Source: Streptomyces malachitofuscus (GTDB lineage: Bacteria > Actinomycetota > Actinomycetes > Streptomycetales > Streptomycetaceae). From it: 64,000 nucleotides of DNA. Location of the stretch: positions 62,001 to 126,000 of the forward strand of contig NZ_BMUF01000013.1 in the NCBI RefSeq assembly GCF_014650055.1. The letters are read 5' to 3'. Position 1 is the stretch's first letter; the number at the start of each line of letters is the position of its first letter. Positions 17,544 to 25,565 of this stretch are shown one piece after another. The notes beneath the pieces are model-generated. The model was not told where the DNA came from, ran no database searches, and worked only from the letters and a program-made list of their open reading frames with translations. Position numbers and translations under genes: made by a program.

Positions 17544-17792
17544 ATGGCCGCCACTCAGGAAGAGATCGTCGCCGGTCTCGCGGAGATCGTGAACGAGATC
17601 GCCGGCATCCCGGTTGAGGACGTCCAGCTGGACAAGTCCTTCACCGACGACCTGGACGTCGACTCGCTGTCCATGGTCGAGGTCGTCGTCGCCGCCGAAG
17701 AGCGCTTCGACGTCAAGATCCCGGACGACGACGTCAAGAACCTCAAGACGGTCGGCGACGCGACCGACTACATCGTCAAGCACCAGGCCTGA
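17544..17792 (+). CDS. acpP: Acyl carrier protein
   Basis: This acidic 82-residue protein carries growing acyl chains on a 4'-phosphopantetheine arm attached to Ser41 in the VDSLSMVE motif. The four-helix pattern and the final DATDYIVKHQA match streptomycete fatty acid ACPs. The start is ATG at 17544, behind AAGGAG. A 102-bp gap separates it from fabH, and another 113-bp gap precedes fabF, wider than in E. coli, so internal promoters or processing sites are possible. Confidence 0.96.
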   Translation: MAATQEEIVAGLAEIVNEIAGIPVEDVQLDKSFTDDLDVDSLSMVEVVVAAEERFDVKIPDDDVKNLKTVGDATDYIVKHQA

Positions 17793-17905
17793 GCCCTGCC
17801 GGGCCTTCCGTCCGTACGGGAGGCCCGTGGGCCGGGCACCCCGGCCCCGCCACCCGGCGGTGGCGCCGTACGAATCCTCGTAGATCCGTTGGAGAGAGCA
17901 TTCCG

Positions 17906-19177
17906 ATGAGCCCGACCAATCGCACCGTGGTCGTCACCGGTATCGGCGCAACCACACCGCTGGGTGGCGACGCAGCCTCTACCTGGGAGGGACTGGTCGC
18001 CGGGCGTTCCGGCGTCAAGGCCCTGGAGCAGGAGTGGGCCGCCGAGCAGGCGGTCCGTATCGCGGCACCGGTGGCCGTGGAACCCACCGAGGTCATCCCC
18101 CGGCCGCAGGCCCGCCGCCTGGACCGCTCGGCGCAGTTCGCGCTGGTCGCGGCCAAGGAGGCGTGGGCCGACGCCGGTTTCGAAGCCAAGGCAGGCGAGG
18201 ACCCGAACGTCGACCCGGACCGGCTGGGCGCGGTCATCGCCTCCGGCATCGGCGGTGTGACGACCCTGCTGGACCAGTACGACGTGCTGAAGGAGAAGGG
18301 CGTACGCCGCGTCTCCCCGCACACCGTCCCCATGCTGATGCCGAACGGCCCCTCGGCGAACGTGGGCCTGGCCGTGGGCGCCCGGGCGGGCGTGCACACC
18401 CCGGTCTCGGCCTGCGCGTCCGGCGCGGAGGCCATCGGCTACGCGATCGAGATGATCCGCACCGGCCGCGCCGACGTCGTCGTCGCGGGTGGCACGGAGG
18501 CGGCGATCCACCCGCTGCCCATCGCCGCGTTCGGCAACATGATGGCGATGTCCAAGAACAACGACGACCCGCAGGGCGCCTCGCGTCCCTACGACGTCGC
18601 CCGGGACGGCTTCGTCATGGGCGAGGGCGCGGGCGTGATCGTCCTGGAGTCCGCCGAGCACGCCGCGGCGCGCGGCGCCCGCGTCTACGCGGAGGCGGTC
18701 GGCCAGGGCGTCTCCGCCGACTCCCACGACATCGTGCAGCCGGAGCCGGAGGGGCGCGGCATCTCGCACGCCCTGCAGAACCTGATGGACCGGACCGATC
18801 TGGACCCGGCCGAGATCGTGCACGTCAACGCGCACGCGACGTCCACCCCGGCGGGTGACATCGCCGAGCTGAAGGCGCTGCGGAAGGTGTTCGGGGACGA
18901 CGCGGACCACTTCGCGGTCTCCGCGACCAAGTCGATGACGGGTCATCTGCTCGGTGGCGCGGGTGGTGTGGAGTCGGTGGCGACGGTGCTGGCGCTGTAC
19001 CACCGGGTGGCTCCGCCGACGATCAACGTCGAGAACCTCGATCCCGAGGCGGAGGCGAACGCGGATGTCGTCCGGGGCGAGGCGCGGAAGCTGCCCGTGG
19101 ACGGGCGGATCGCGGCGTTGAACGACTCGTTCGGATTCGGTGGGCACAACGTGGTGCTGGCGTTCCGGTCCGTGTGA
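17906..19177 (+). CDS. fabF: Beta-ketoacyl-ACP synthase II
   Basis: The 423-residue condensing enzyme elongates acyl-ACP by two carbons. Its Cys-His-His set is present: Cys170 in VSACASGAEA, His310 in VNAHATSTPAGD and His347 in TKSMTGHLLGGAGG. It closes the fatty acid operon and is followed by a strong UUCG-loop hairpin at 19199-19229. The sequence is of normal length with no gaps. Chain-length-factor-like proteins of type II PKSs lack the cysteine, so this is a true synthase. Confidence 0.95.
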   Translation: MSPTNRTVVVTGIGATTPLGGDAASTWEGLVAGRSGVKALEQEWAAEQAVRIAAPVAVEPTEVIPRPQARRLDRSAQFALVAAKEAWADAGFEAKAGEDPNVDPDRLGAVIASGIGGVTTLLDQYDVLKEKGVRRVSPHTVPMLMPNGPSANVGLAVGARAGVHTPVSACASGAEAIGYAIEMIRTGRADVVVAGGTEAAIHPLPIAAFGNMMAMSKNNDDPQGASRPYDVARDGFVMGEGAGVIVLESAEHAAARGARVYAEAVGQGVSADSHDIVQPEPEGRGISHALQNLMDRTDLDPAEIVHVNAHATSTPAGDIAELKALRKVFGDDADHFAVSATKSMTGHLLGGAGGVESVATVLALYHRVAPPTINVENLDPEAEANADVVRGEARKLPVDGRIAALNDSFGFGGHNVVLAFRSV

Positions 19178-19198
19178 CTGACGGCCGTCGGCTGAGTG

Positions 19199-19229
19199 AA
19201 GGGCTTCCGCCTTCGGGTGGGGGCCCTTT
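19199..19229 (+). terminator. UUCG-loop hairpin terminator after fabF
   Basis: A 13-bp stem (including a few G-U pairs) from 19199-19211 to 19216-19228 closes on a TTCG tetraloop 22 bp after the fabF stop and ends in three T residues. This is a clear stable hairpin for ending the fab operon. Confidence 0.75.
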
Positions 19230-19245
19230 GCCGTGCGGCGCGGTT

Positions 19246-19330
19246 GGGTGGGGTGGGGTGGGGTGGGGTTTTTTCGCCCCCGCCGCCCTTTCCCGTCCCG
19301 TTCCTGGGGGGCTCCGCCCCCCAGACCCCC
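19246..19330. repeat. G-run tract and dispersed hairpin repeat
   Basis: At 19246-19268 five runs of three or four G are separated by single T, a canonical G-quadruplex pattern, followed by six T. The next 60 bases are a C-rich element (CGCCGCCCTTTCCCGTCCCG) ending in a perfect hairpin, CTGGGGGGC and GCCCCCCAG around TCC (19304-19324). Related copies lie at 53608-53667 and, inverted, at 53727-53789. Position between convergent fabF and DUF3145 suggests a bidirectional transcription stop. Confidence 0.65.
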
Positions 19331-19369
19331 GTTTGCGCAGTTCCCCGCGCCCCCCGGGGGGGGGTGTTG

Positions 19370-19864
19370 TCAGACCACCTGGTGGAGCCAGCGGACCGGG
19401 GCGCCTTCTCCTGCGTATCTGAAGGGTTCCAGTTCGTCGTCCCAGGGCTTGCCGAGGAGTTTGGCGATTTCGGCTTCCAGGTTGGTCTCCTCCGTCTGGG
19501 AGCGGACCAGGGCGGCGCGCAGGCGGTCCTCGGGGATGAGGATGTCGCCGTGGATGCCGGTGACGGCGTGGAAGATGCCGAGGTCGGGGGTGCAGCTGTA
19601 GCGCTCGCCCTCGACGGTGGCGCTGGGCTCTGCGGTGACCTCGAAGCGGAGCATCTGCCAGCCGCGCAGCGCGGAGGCGAGCTTGGAGGCGGTGCCGGGC
19701 CGGCCCTGCCAGGAGAACTCCGAGCGCCAGGTGCCGGGGGCGGCCGGCTGGCGGATCCAGTCCAGGCTGACGCGCGTGCCGAGCACTCCGGCGACGGCCC
19801 ACTCGACGTGCGGGCACAGCGCGCGGGGCGCTGAGTGCACGTACAGAACTCCACGAGTCGTCAC
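19370..19864 (-). CDS. DUF3145 protein
   Basis: The 164-residue protein matches DUF3145, an actinobacterial family of unknown function commonly found next to fabF in Streptomyces. It starts TTRGVLYVHSAPRALCPHVE and contains the conserved DWIRQPAAPGTWRSEFSW segment. There is no signal peptide or membrane segment, so it is probably cytoplasmic. The start is the GTG at 19864, with GGAGG upstream. Location beside the fatty acid operon is conserved, but it is on the opposite strand and a role in lipid synthesis has not been shown. Confidence 0.85.
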   Translation of the reverse strand: MTTRGVLYVHSAPRALCPHVEWAVAGVLGTRVSLDWIRQPAAPGTWRSEFSWQGRPGTASKLASALRGWQMLRFEVTAEPSATVEGERYSCTPDLGIFHAVTGIHGDILIPEDRLRAALVRSQTEETNLEAEIAKLLGKPWDDELEPFRYAGEGAPVRWLHQVV

Positions 19865-20075
19865 CGGAACCTCCGGGCTGAGCGGGTCGTCTTGAGGGCG
19901 AGGCTACCGTGCGACGGCGCAAGGAGTGTGACGTACCGTCCGTCCCGGTGCCGGGAAACCTCCGTCATTCACCCGGCAGGACGCCTGTGCGGGTGCGGGA
20001 GGTTGCCGCGGACGGGCGGGAACTCCCGTGCGTTGTTAAAGGTTGGGGGGACACCGACACGCGGGGAGGCGACGG

Positions 20076-20987
20076 ATGGAGCAGGCGACGCGGAGGGGGA
20101 CGCGCCGTTCACGGGCCGTGCTCGCCTTGGTGACGGCCGCCGCGCTGGGCGTGGCGGGCTGTGACGCCGTCGGCGGCGACTCCCCCGCCCCGTCCGGCAC
20201 GGAGGCGAAGCACGGGCGGCCGTCCCCGAAGCCCACCCCCGTGTGGGACACCTCCCCGGACTCGGTCGCCGCGGTGGGCGACTCCATCACGCGGGGCTTC
20301 GACGCCTGCTCGGTGCTGTCGGACTGTCCCGAGGTGTCGTGGGCGACGGGCGGCAGCGAGGAGGTCGACAGTCTCGCCGTACGGCTGCTGGGACGTGCGG
20401 GGGCCGCCGAGCGGAGCTGGAACCTCGCGGTGACCGGGGCCCGGATGGCGGATCTGCCGGGCCAGATGGCGCGGGCGGTGGAGCGCTCCCCGGAGCTGGT
20501 GGCGGTGATGGCCGGGGCGAACGACGCCTGCCGGGACACCACGTCGGCGATGACGCCGGTGGCCGACTTCCGTGCCGACTTCCGGGCGGCGCTGCGCATG
20601 CTGCGCGAGGCGCTGCCCAAGGCGCAGGTGTATGTGGCGAGCGTGCCGGACCTGAAGCGGCTGTGGTCGCAGGGACGGACCAACGCGCTGGGCAAGCAGG
20701 TGTGGAAGCTGGGCATCTGCCCGTCGATGCTGGGCGACGCGGACGCGCTGGACGCGGCGGCCACGCAGCGGCGCGAGACGGTGCAGAAGCGGGTGGAGGA
20801 CTACAACAAGGTGCTGGAGGAGGTGTGCGCCGAGGACCGCCGCTGCCGCTTCGACGGGGGCGCGGTGTACGAGTACCGCTTCGGCACCGAGCAGCTGAGC
20901 CACTGGGACTGGTTCCATCCCAGCATCGACGGACAGGCCAGGCTGGCCGAGATCGCGTACCGGACGGTCACGGCTGCGAAGTGGTGA
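20076..20987 (+). CDS. SGNH/GDSL-family lipoprotein
   Basis: The 303-residue protein begins with an arginine-rich tail, a hydrophobic signal segment and a lipobox (LGVAGC), so it should be lipid-anchored outside the membrane. The SGNH blocks are present: GDSITRG (block I serine), the AGANDAC block III Asn, and DWFHPS with the catalytic Asp and His near the end. Such hydrolases act on esters of lipids, glycans or peptidoglycan acetyl groups; the substrate here is unknown. ATG 20076 has GGGAGG upstream and is chosen over the upstream in-frame start at 20043. Confidence 0.85.
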   Translation: MEQATRRGTRRSRAVLALVTAAALGVAGCDAVGGDSPAPSGTEAKHGRPSPKPTPVWDTSPDSVAAVGDSITRGFDACSVLSDCPEVSWATGGSEEVDSLAVRLLGRAGAAERSWNLAVTGARMADLPGQMARAVERSPELVAVMAGANDACRDTTSAMTPVADFRADFRAALRMLREALPKAQVYVASVPDLKRLWSQGRTNALGKQVWKLGICPSMLGDADALDAAATQRRETVQKRVEDYNKVLEEVCAEDRRCRFDGGAVYEYRFGTEQLSHWDWFHPSIDGQARLAEIAYRTVTAAKW

Positions 20988-21001
20988 CTATTGTTTCGCA
21001 C

Positions 21002-21973
21002 ATGAACGAACTCTTCGGCACACTTCCCAACGGCACGCCGGTGCACCGTTGGACCCTGCAGCGGGCGGGCGTACGGGTGAGGATCCTGTCGTACGGCGGG
21101 ATCGTGCAGGACGTCGAGGTGCCGGACCGGGACGGGCGGACCGGGAACGTGGTGCTGGGGTTCTCCGACCTGGACGGCTATCTCCGGCATCCGGAACCCT
21201 TCCTGGGCGCCCTCATCGGCCGGTACGCCAACCGGATCGCCGGCGCCCGCTTCCCGCTCGACGGAGTCACCCACGCCCTCGAGCCGAACGACGGTCCGAA
21301 CTCCTTGCACGGCGGTGCGCGCGGCTTCGACAAGCGCGTGTGGACCGTCGACCCGGTGGAGCACGGGCTGCGCCTCTCCCTGATCGCCGAGCACGGGGAG
21401 GAGGGCTTCCCGGGCCGGCTGGAGGTCTCGGTGACGTACACGCTCGACGAGCGGGGCGCGCTGGGGATCGCCTACGAGGCGGTGACGGACGCTCCGACCC
21501 ATGTGAACCTGACGAACCACTCGTACTGGAACCTGGCGGGCTCCGGCAGCGCGTCCGGGCACGAGCTGCGGCTCGCGGCCTCCCGCTACACGCCGTCCGA
21601 CGGGGAGCTGATCCCGACCGGCGAGCTCGCCGACGTCTCCGGCACCCGCTTCGACTTCCGCGAGGCCCGCAAGGCGGGCACCGGGTACGACGACAACTTC
21701 GTGCTCGACAAGGGGGTCACGGCGACGCCCGTGGAGGTGGCCGAGCTGTACGACCCGGCGACCGGCCGCGTGCTGACGGTGGCGACCACGGAGCCCGGCA
21801 TGCAGCTCTACACCGCGGACCACATCGGGGAGCCCTTCACCCCCGGGGCGGGCATCGCGCTGGAGACGCAGCACTTCCCCGACTCGCCGAACCGGCCGGA
21901 GTTCCCGAGCACGGTGCTGCGGCCGGGTGAGGTGTTCCGTTCCGGGACGGTGTACGGCTTCGCGGTGCGGTAG
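21002..21973 (+). CDS. galM: Aldose 1-epimerase, cytoplasmic form
   Basis: The 323-residue protein interconverts alpha and beta anomers of aldoses. Family landmarks are LSYGGIVQDVEVPD, the GRYANRIAGARF stretch, NSLHGGARGFDKR with its substrate-binding His, the catalytic-His segment THVNLTNHSYWNLAG, and the general-base Glu in LETQHFPDSPN. It has no signal peptide, unlike the second epimerase at 35588. It follows the GDSL lipoprotein by 14 bp, so the two may be co-transcribed, and ends at a strong hairpin. Confidence 0.92.
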   Translation: MNELFGTLPNGTPVHRWTLQRAGVRVRILSYGGIVQDVEVPDRDGRTGNVVLGFSDLDGYLRHPEPFLGALIGRYANRIAGARFPLDGVTHALEPNDGPNSLHGGARGFDKRVWTVDPVEHGLRLSLIAEHGEEGFPGRLEVSVTYTLDERGALGIAYEAVTDAPTHVNLTNHSYWNLAGSGSASGHELRLAASRYTPSDGELIPTGELADVSGTRFDFREARKAGTGYDDNFVLDKGVTATPVEVAELYDPATGRVLTVATTEPGMQLYTADHIGEPFTPGAGIALETQHFPDSPNRPEFPSTVLRPGEVFRSGTVYGFAVR

Positions 21974-21991
21974 TCCACCGGCCGCCGCACA

Positions 21992-22038
21992 CATGAGCCC
22001 CGGTCCGGGGTCAGGGTCCCGGGCCGGGGCTACTCATG
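21992..22038. terminator. Long GC-rich hairpin after galM
   Basis: A large imperfect stem starts with CATGAG (21992-21997) and ends with CTCATG (22033-22038). The inner arms AGCCCCGGTCCGGG and CCCGGGCCGGGGCT close around TCAGGGT or nearby bases. No T-run follows, as is common for Streptomyces terminators. Confidence 0.65.
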
Positions 22039-22240
22039 TGGGCACTGCCCGGTCCCGACGGTAATCGCTTCCGCCGGCCCGCGGCCCCTGATCAAGCTGC
22101 CCGCTTGAATCCCGTACGAACCCTTCACATCCATTCCGTCCGTCCGGTCCGAGGGCACCCATGGCGTGGACCACTCCCGTCACGCGATACTGCGGCCTCC
22201 GGCATCCCGTACCCCACGACGACGGAAGGCCCCAACCCCC

Positions 22241-23485
22241 TTGACTTCGCTAAGTGTTCGCATCGGTGTCCTCGGCCTGACCCTGCTGACCGGTCTCGCC
22301 GCCCCCACCACCGCGGCGGCCGACACGGCCGCTCCCCCCACCGTCGAGGAACGCCGCCTCGACGGGGCCGCCCCGCAGGAGATACTCCGCCGTTCCGGAT
22401 TCGCCGACGCGGCACCGGACCTCGCCCGCGCCCTCGACCGCGCACGCTCCTACGCCCAGGCCCGGCGCGCCGTCGACCGGGAGGGGACGGAGCTGTGGCG
22501 CAGAGCCGTCGACCGGGCGCAGGGGCGCGGACCGGCGGGCGGTGACCTCAGCCGGGACGACGACCGGCCGCTGTACTGGGCGCGGCTCGGCATGACCCGT
22601 GAGCTGCGCTCCTGGCAGCCGGACTTCCGGCTCGGCGACGAGCAGCGGGCGCGGCTGCTCGACACGCTGGAGCGGACCTCGCGCGGTCAGACCACCGTCC
22701 ACCACCCCCACCGCCAAGGGACGAAGCGGATCCTCGTGACCGGCTTCGACCCGTTCACCCTGGACCGCGACATCCGCATCTCCAACCCGTCCGGCGCGGT
22801 CGCGCTCGCCCTCGACGGCACGGTGATCGAGACTCCGCAGGGCCCGGCGCGCATCGAGACGGCCGTGTTCCCGGTGCGCTGGCGGGACTTCACCGAGGGA
22901 ACGGTGGAGCGGGCCCTGCGGCCGCACCTGCCGGAGGTCGACCTGTTCACCACCGTGAGCCAGGGCCGGGTGGGCCGCTTCGACATCGAGCGGACCAACG
23001 GGGCCTGGCGGGGCGGCTTCGGGGACAACGAGAACACCGGCCGCACGGAGACGATCCCGGTCGCCGACCCGGCCACACAGCCGCAGTGGACGTCGACGAC
23101 GCTGCCGTACGCGGAGATCGTCGCCGCGGACACCGGGCGCTTCCCGGTGTACGACAACACGAGCGTGACCGAGATCCCGGCCGGCGGCACGGAGGCGGTG
23201 GTCCGTCCCGACGGACCGACTCCCGGCTCCACCGCCCGTGCCGGCGGCGGCGGGGACTACCTCTCCAACGAGATCGCCTACCGGGCAACCCTGCTGCGGG
23301 ACAGGCTCGGCCTGCACAAGGAACTACCCGGCGGCCACGTCCACACACCCGTCCTGCAGTTCGGCGCCGGCAACACCACGGAGATCACCGATCCCGAGTT
23401 CGTACGGAACCGGCTCGACATCGTCGACCAGGTGCGGTCGATCGTGACCGTCGCGATCAGTGCGACGGAGCGAACGCGAGGCTGA
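22241..23485 (+). CDS. Secreted pyroglutamyl-peptidase-like protein, Cys replaced by Ser
   Basis: The 414-residue product starts with a signal-like segment (VRIGVLGLTLLTGLAAPTTAAA), then a helical region of about 130 residues, then a C15 pyroglutamyl peptidase-like domain. The oxyanion-side motif VTGFDPF is at 166-172, a Glu in the DIER segment at about 250, and the late His in GGHVHTPV at about 368. The position that holds the catalytic Cys in family C15 (YLCN) reads YLSN here, with Ser342. Activity as a normal cysteine peptidase is therefore doubtful. The start is best placed at TTG 22241, with GGAAGG upstream; the frame opens at 22166. Its end overlaps the convergent LysE gene by 29 bp. 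Confidence 0.7.
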   Translation: MTSLSVRIGVLGLTLLTGLAAPTTAAADTAAPPTVEERRLDGAAPQEILRRSGFADAAPDLARALDRARSYAQARRAVDREGTELWRRAVDRAQGRGPAGGDLSRDDDRPLYWARLGMTRELRSWQPDFRLGDEQRARLLDTLERTSRGQTTVHHPHRQGTKRILVTGFDPFTLDRDIRISNPSGAVALALDGTVIETPQGPARIETAVFPVRWRDFTEGTVERALRPHLPEVDLFTTVSQGRVGRFDIERTNGAWRGGFGDNENTGRTETIPVADPATQPQWTSTTLPYAEIVAADTGRFPVYDNTSVTEIPAGGTEAVVRPDGPTPGSTARAGGGGDYLSNEIAYRATLLRDRLGLHKELPGGHVHTPVLQFGAGNTTEITDPEFVRNRLDIVDQVRSIVTVAISATERTRG

Positions 23486-24071
23486 CGCCGAGGCCGGCCA
23501 GAGCGGTCCCGATCACCTTGTTGAGGACCTTCTGGCCCCGCAGCATCAGGCCGCGCATCCGGTCGTGGGAGAAGAACACCGCGACCACGCCGAACCACAG
23601 CAGGTGGGCCAGCGACATGAACAAGCCGTAGCCCACCTGCTGGGGCACCGGGGTACCGGGGCTGACGACCTGGGCGAAGGTCGAGACGACGAAGAGGGTC
23701 GTCTTCGGGTTGAGCACGTTGGTCAGGAAGCCGGTTCGCAGGGCCGCGAAGGGGGTCAGGCCGGTCCCGTTCTCCAGGTCGACGGTGACCTCGCCCCGAG
23801 CGCGGAAGGTGCGCACGCCGATGTACACGAGGTAGGCCGCGCCGGCCAGCTTGACGACGGTGAAGAGAAAGGCGGAGGAGGCGATCAGCAGCCCTACACC
23901 CAACATGGTGTACGTGACGTGCACCAGGACACCGGCGGCGACTCCGAGGGCGCCGAGCAGTCCGGTGCGCCGGCCGTACAGGTAGCTGTTGCGGACGACC
24001 ATGGCGAAGTCGGCGCCCGGGGCGATCACGGCCAGGACGGTGATGACGGCGACGGCGAGGACCTCGCTCAC
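23457..24071 (-). CDS. LysE/RhtB-family amino acid exporter
   Basis: The 204-residue protein has five to six hydrophobic segments and the LysE/RhtB hallmark near its N-terminus (VLAVIAPGADFAMVVRNSYLYGRRTGLLGALGV). LNPKTTLFVVSTF in the middle is also conserved. The family exports amino acids or related metabolites; the substrate is unknown. Its GTG start overlaps the stop of the EI24 gene by 4 bp, so the two are coupled. The 3' end overlaps the convergent peptidase-like gene. Confidence 0.88.
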   Translation of the reverse strand: MSEVLAVAVITVLAVIAPGADFAMVVRNSYLYGRRTGLLGALGVAAGVLVHVTYTMLGVGLLIASSAFLFTVVKLAGAAYLVYIGVRTFRARGEVTVDLENGTGLTPFAALRTGFLTNVLNPKTTLFVVSTFAQVVSPGTPVPQQVGYGLFMSLAHLLWFGVVAVFFSHDRMRGLMLRGQKVLNKVIGTALAGLGVSLAFAPSH

Positions 24072-24856
24072 GAGGTGACGTCCTCGGACTCCTCGGAGCC
24101 GTCCCCGGCCGTCTCCTCCCCGAGCAGGTCGCGCGCCATCAGCGTGGCCCCGGCGACCGCGCCCGGCATCAGGAACACGGCGACGAACGGGATGATGAAC
24201 GCCACCGCCAGGGGTGTGCCGAAGCCCCAGACGAGGGTCTTGCGGGAACGCAGCAGCGCGAGCCGCTCCCGCGCCTCGACCCTGCGCCGCTGGAGGGCGA
24301 CCGAGGTGAGCTCCTCGGTCAGGAAGAACCCGGTGACGAAGAAGCCGACCACCGGTACGACGGTCTGCCCCACCACCGGGACGAACCCGAGCGCGAACAG
24401 CAGCACACCCCAGACCAGGGCACGCACCACGATACGGAGGCTGTCACGGGCGGAGATCCACAGCTCGCGCATCAGCGGCAGACCGGACTCGGGCGCGGTG
24501 CCGTCGGGCGAGACGTCGCGGTCGACCTTCTCGGAGAGGTTCTCGTAGAACGGCTGCCCGACCAGGAGGGTCACCGCGGTGAACGTGACGACGGACATCA
24601 GCAGCCCGAGAGCGAACAGCACGGCGGTGAGAAAGCCCCGGAACAGGCCTGACCAGGGGCTGGACCAGTCGTCCGCGAAGGGCGTCGCCCAGGTGACGAA
24701 GTCCGCACCCCACAGGGCCAGTGCGACCAGTGCGGCCGCGTAGAGGACCAGGGTGATCAGCCCGGGAAGCAGTCCGAACCCGAACTGCCTGCCATGCCGG
24801 CCGACCCACTGCTGGCCCTTCACGAGGTACCGGAAACCCACCCCAAGATCGCGCAT
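24068..24856 (-). CDS. EI24-domain membrane protein (CysZ-like)
   Basis: The 262-residue protein begins MRDLGVGFRYLVKGQQWVGR and has about five membrane segments, matching the EI24 family, which includes the sulfate permease CysZ of E. coli. The conserved NLSEKVDRD and FVPVVGQTVVPVVGF stretches are present. The C-terminal tail is acidic. In actinomycetes its role is not established, and sulfate transport should not be assumed. It is the first gene of a two-gene unit with the LysE exporter. Confidence 0.82.
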   Translation of the reverse strand: MRDLGVGFRYLVKGQQWVGRHGRQFGFGLLPGLITLVLYAAALVALALWGADFVTWATPFADDWSSPWSGLFRGFLTAVLFALGLLMSVVTFTAVTLLVGQPFYENLSEKVDRDVSPDGTAPESGLPLMRELWISARDSLRIVVRALVWGVLLFALGFVPVVGQTVVPVVGFFVTGFFLTEELTSVALQRRRVEARERLALLRSRKTLVWGFGTPLAVAFIIPFVAVFLMPGAVAGATLMARDLLGEETAGDGSEESEDVTS

Positions 24857-25044
24857 GGGTGCACCTTATCGGGGCCGGCGTGGACGGCCGCCGCCCCGCA
24901 CCACCCACCGACCGTGAGCGCTACCCAAGCCCCCACCGCACCCGCAGCTGCGCCGCAGGCATACGACCACCGGACCGCGGCCGACGGACGAGGGCCGCAC
25001 CCCACGTCCAAGGATGCGGCCCTCCGCCTGCGCAACGACCCGGG

Positions 25045-25464
25045 TCAGCTCAGCGTCACGGTGATGTTGCCGCGGGTCGCCTTCGAGTACGGGCACACCT
25101 GGTGCGCCTTCTCGACGAGGCCACGCGCGGTGGCGGCGTCCGTGTTCGGGATGGTCGCCGCGATCTCGACGATGATCCCGAAACCGTCCGCGTTCCTGCC
25201 GATGCCGACCTTCGCGGTGACCGTCGATCCGGTGATGTCGGCCCCCTCCTGGCGTGCGACCACGCCGAGGGCGCCCTGGAAGCAGGCACTGTAACCGGCG
25301 GCGAACAGCTGCTCCGGGTTGGTCCCGGCGCCGCTGCCGCCCATCTCCTTCGGCGGGGCGACCACCAGGTCGAGCCTGCCGTCATCGGTGGCCACACGTC
25401 CGTCGCGACCGTTCTCGGCGGTCGCGACGGCGGTGTACAGGACGTCGGTCTGCTGGATGGGCAT
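25045..25464 (-). CDS. ohr: Organic hydroperoxide resistance protein Ohr
   Basis: This 139-residue OsmC/Ohr-family peroxidase reduces organic hydroperoxides using two cysteines. Both are visible: the peroxidatic Cys in YSACFQGALG and the resolving Cys in HQVCPYSKATRGN. The opening DVLYTAVATAENGRDG and the VAPPKEMGG segment are standard for Ohr and separate it from OsmC. No OhrR-type regulator is adjacent. The ATG at 25464 gives the usual length. The 188-bp gap on its downstream side holds no gene I can support. Confidence 0.93.
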   Translation of the reverse strand: MPIQQTDVLYTAVATAENGRDGRVATDDGRLDLVVAPPKEMGGSGAGTNPEQLFAAGYSACFQGALGVVARQEGADITGSTVTAKVGIGRNADGFGIIVEIAATIPNTDAATARGLVEKAHQVCPYSKATRGNITVTLS

Positions 25465-25565
25465 ACGGTGCGTTCCTCCTCGGTCCGCCGCGACTCGCGC
25501 CCGCGATCGCGACAGCTTCGGAAAAAAGTTACCGCATGACGGAAAGCCCGGGAAGCGGGGCGTCG

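Noticed and set aside
19246..19268. Short tandem GGGGT repeats as a CRISPR or microsatellite-type array
   Set aside because: There are only five G-runs with single-base spacers and no distinct spacers; a G-quadruplex tract explains it better.
24068..24856. Sulfate permease CysZ
   Set aside because: Only the EI24 family level is supported; there are no sulfur-assimilation genes nearby.
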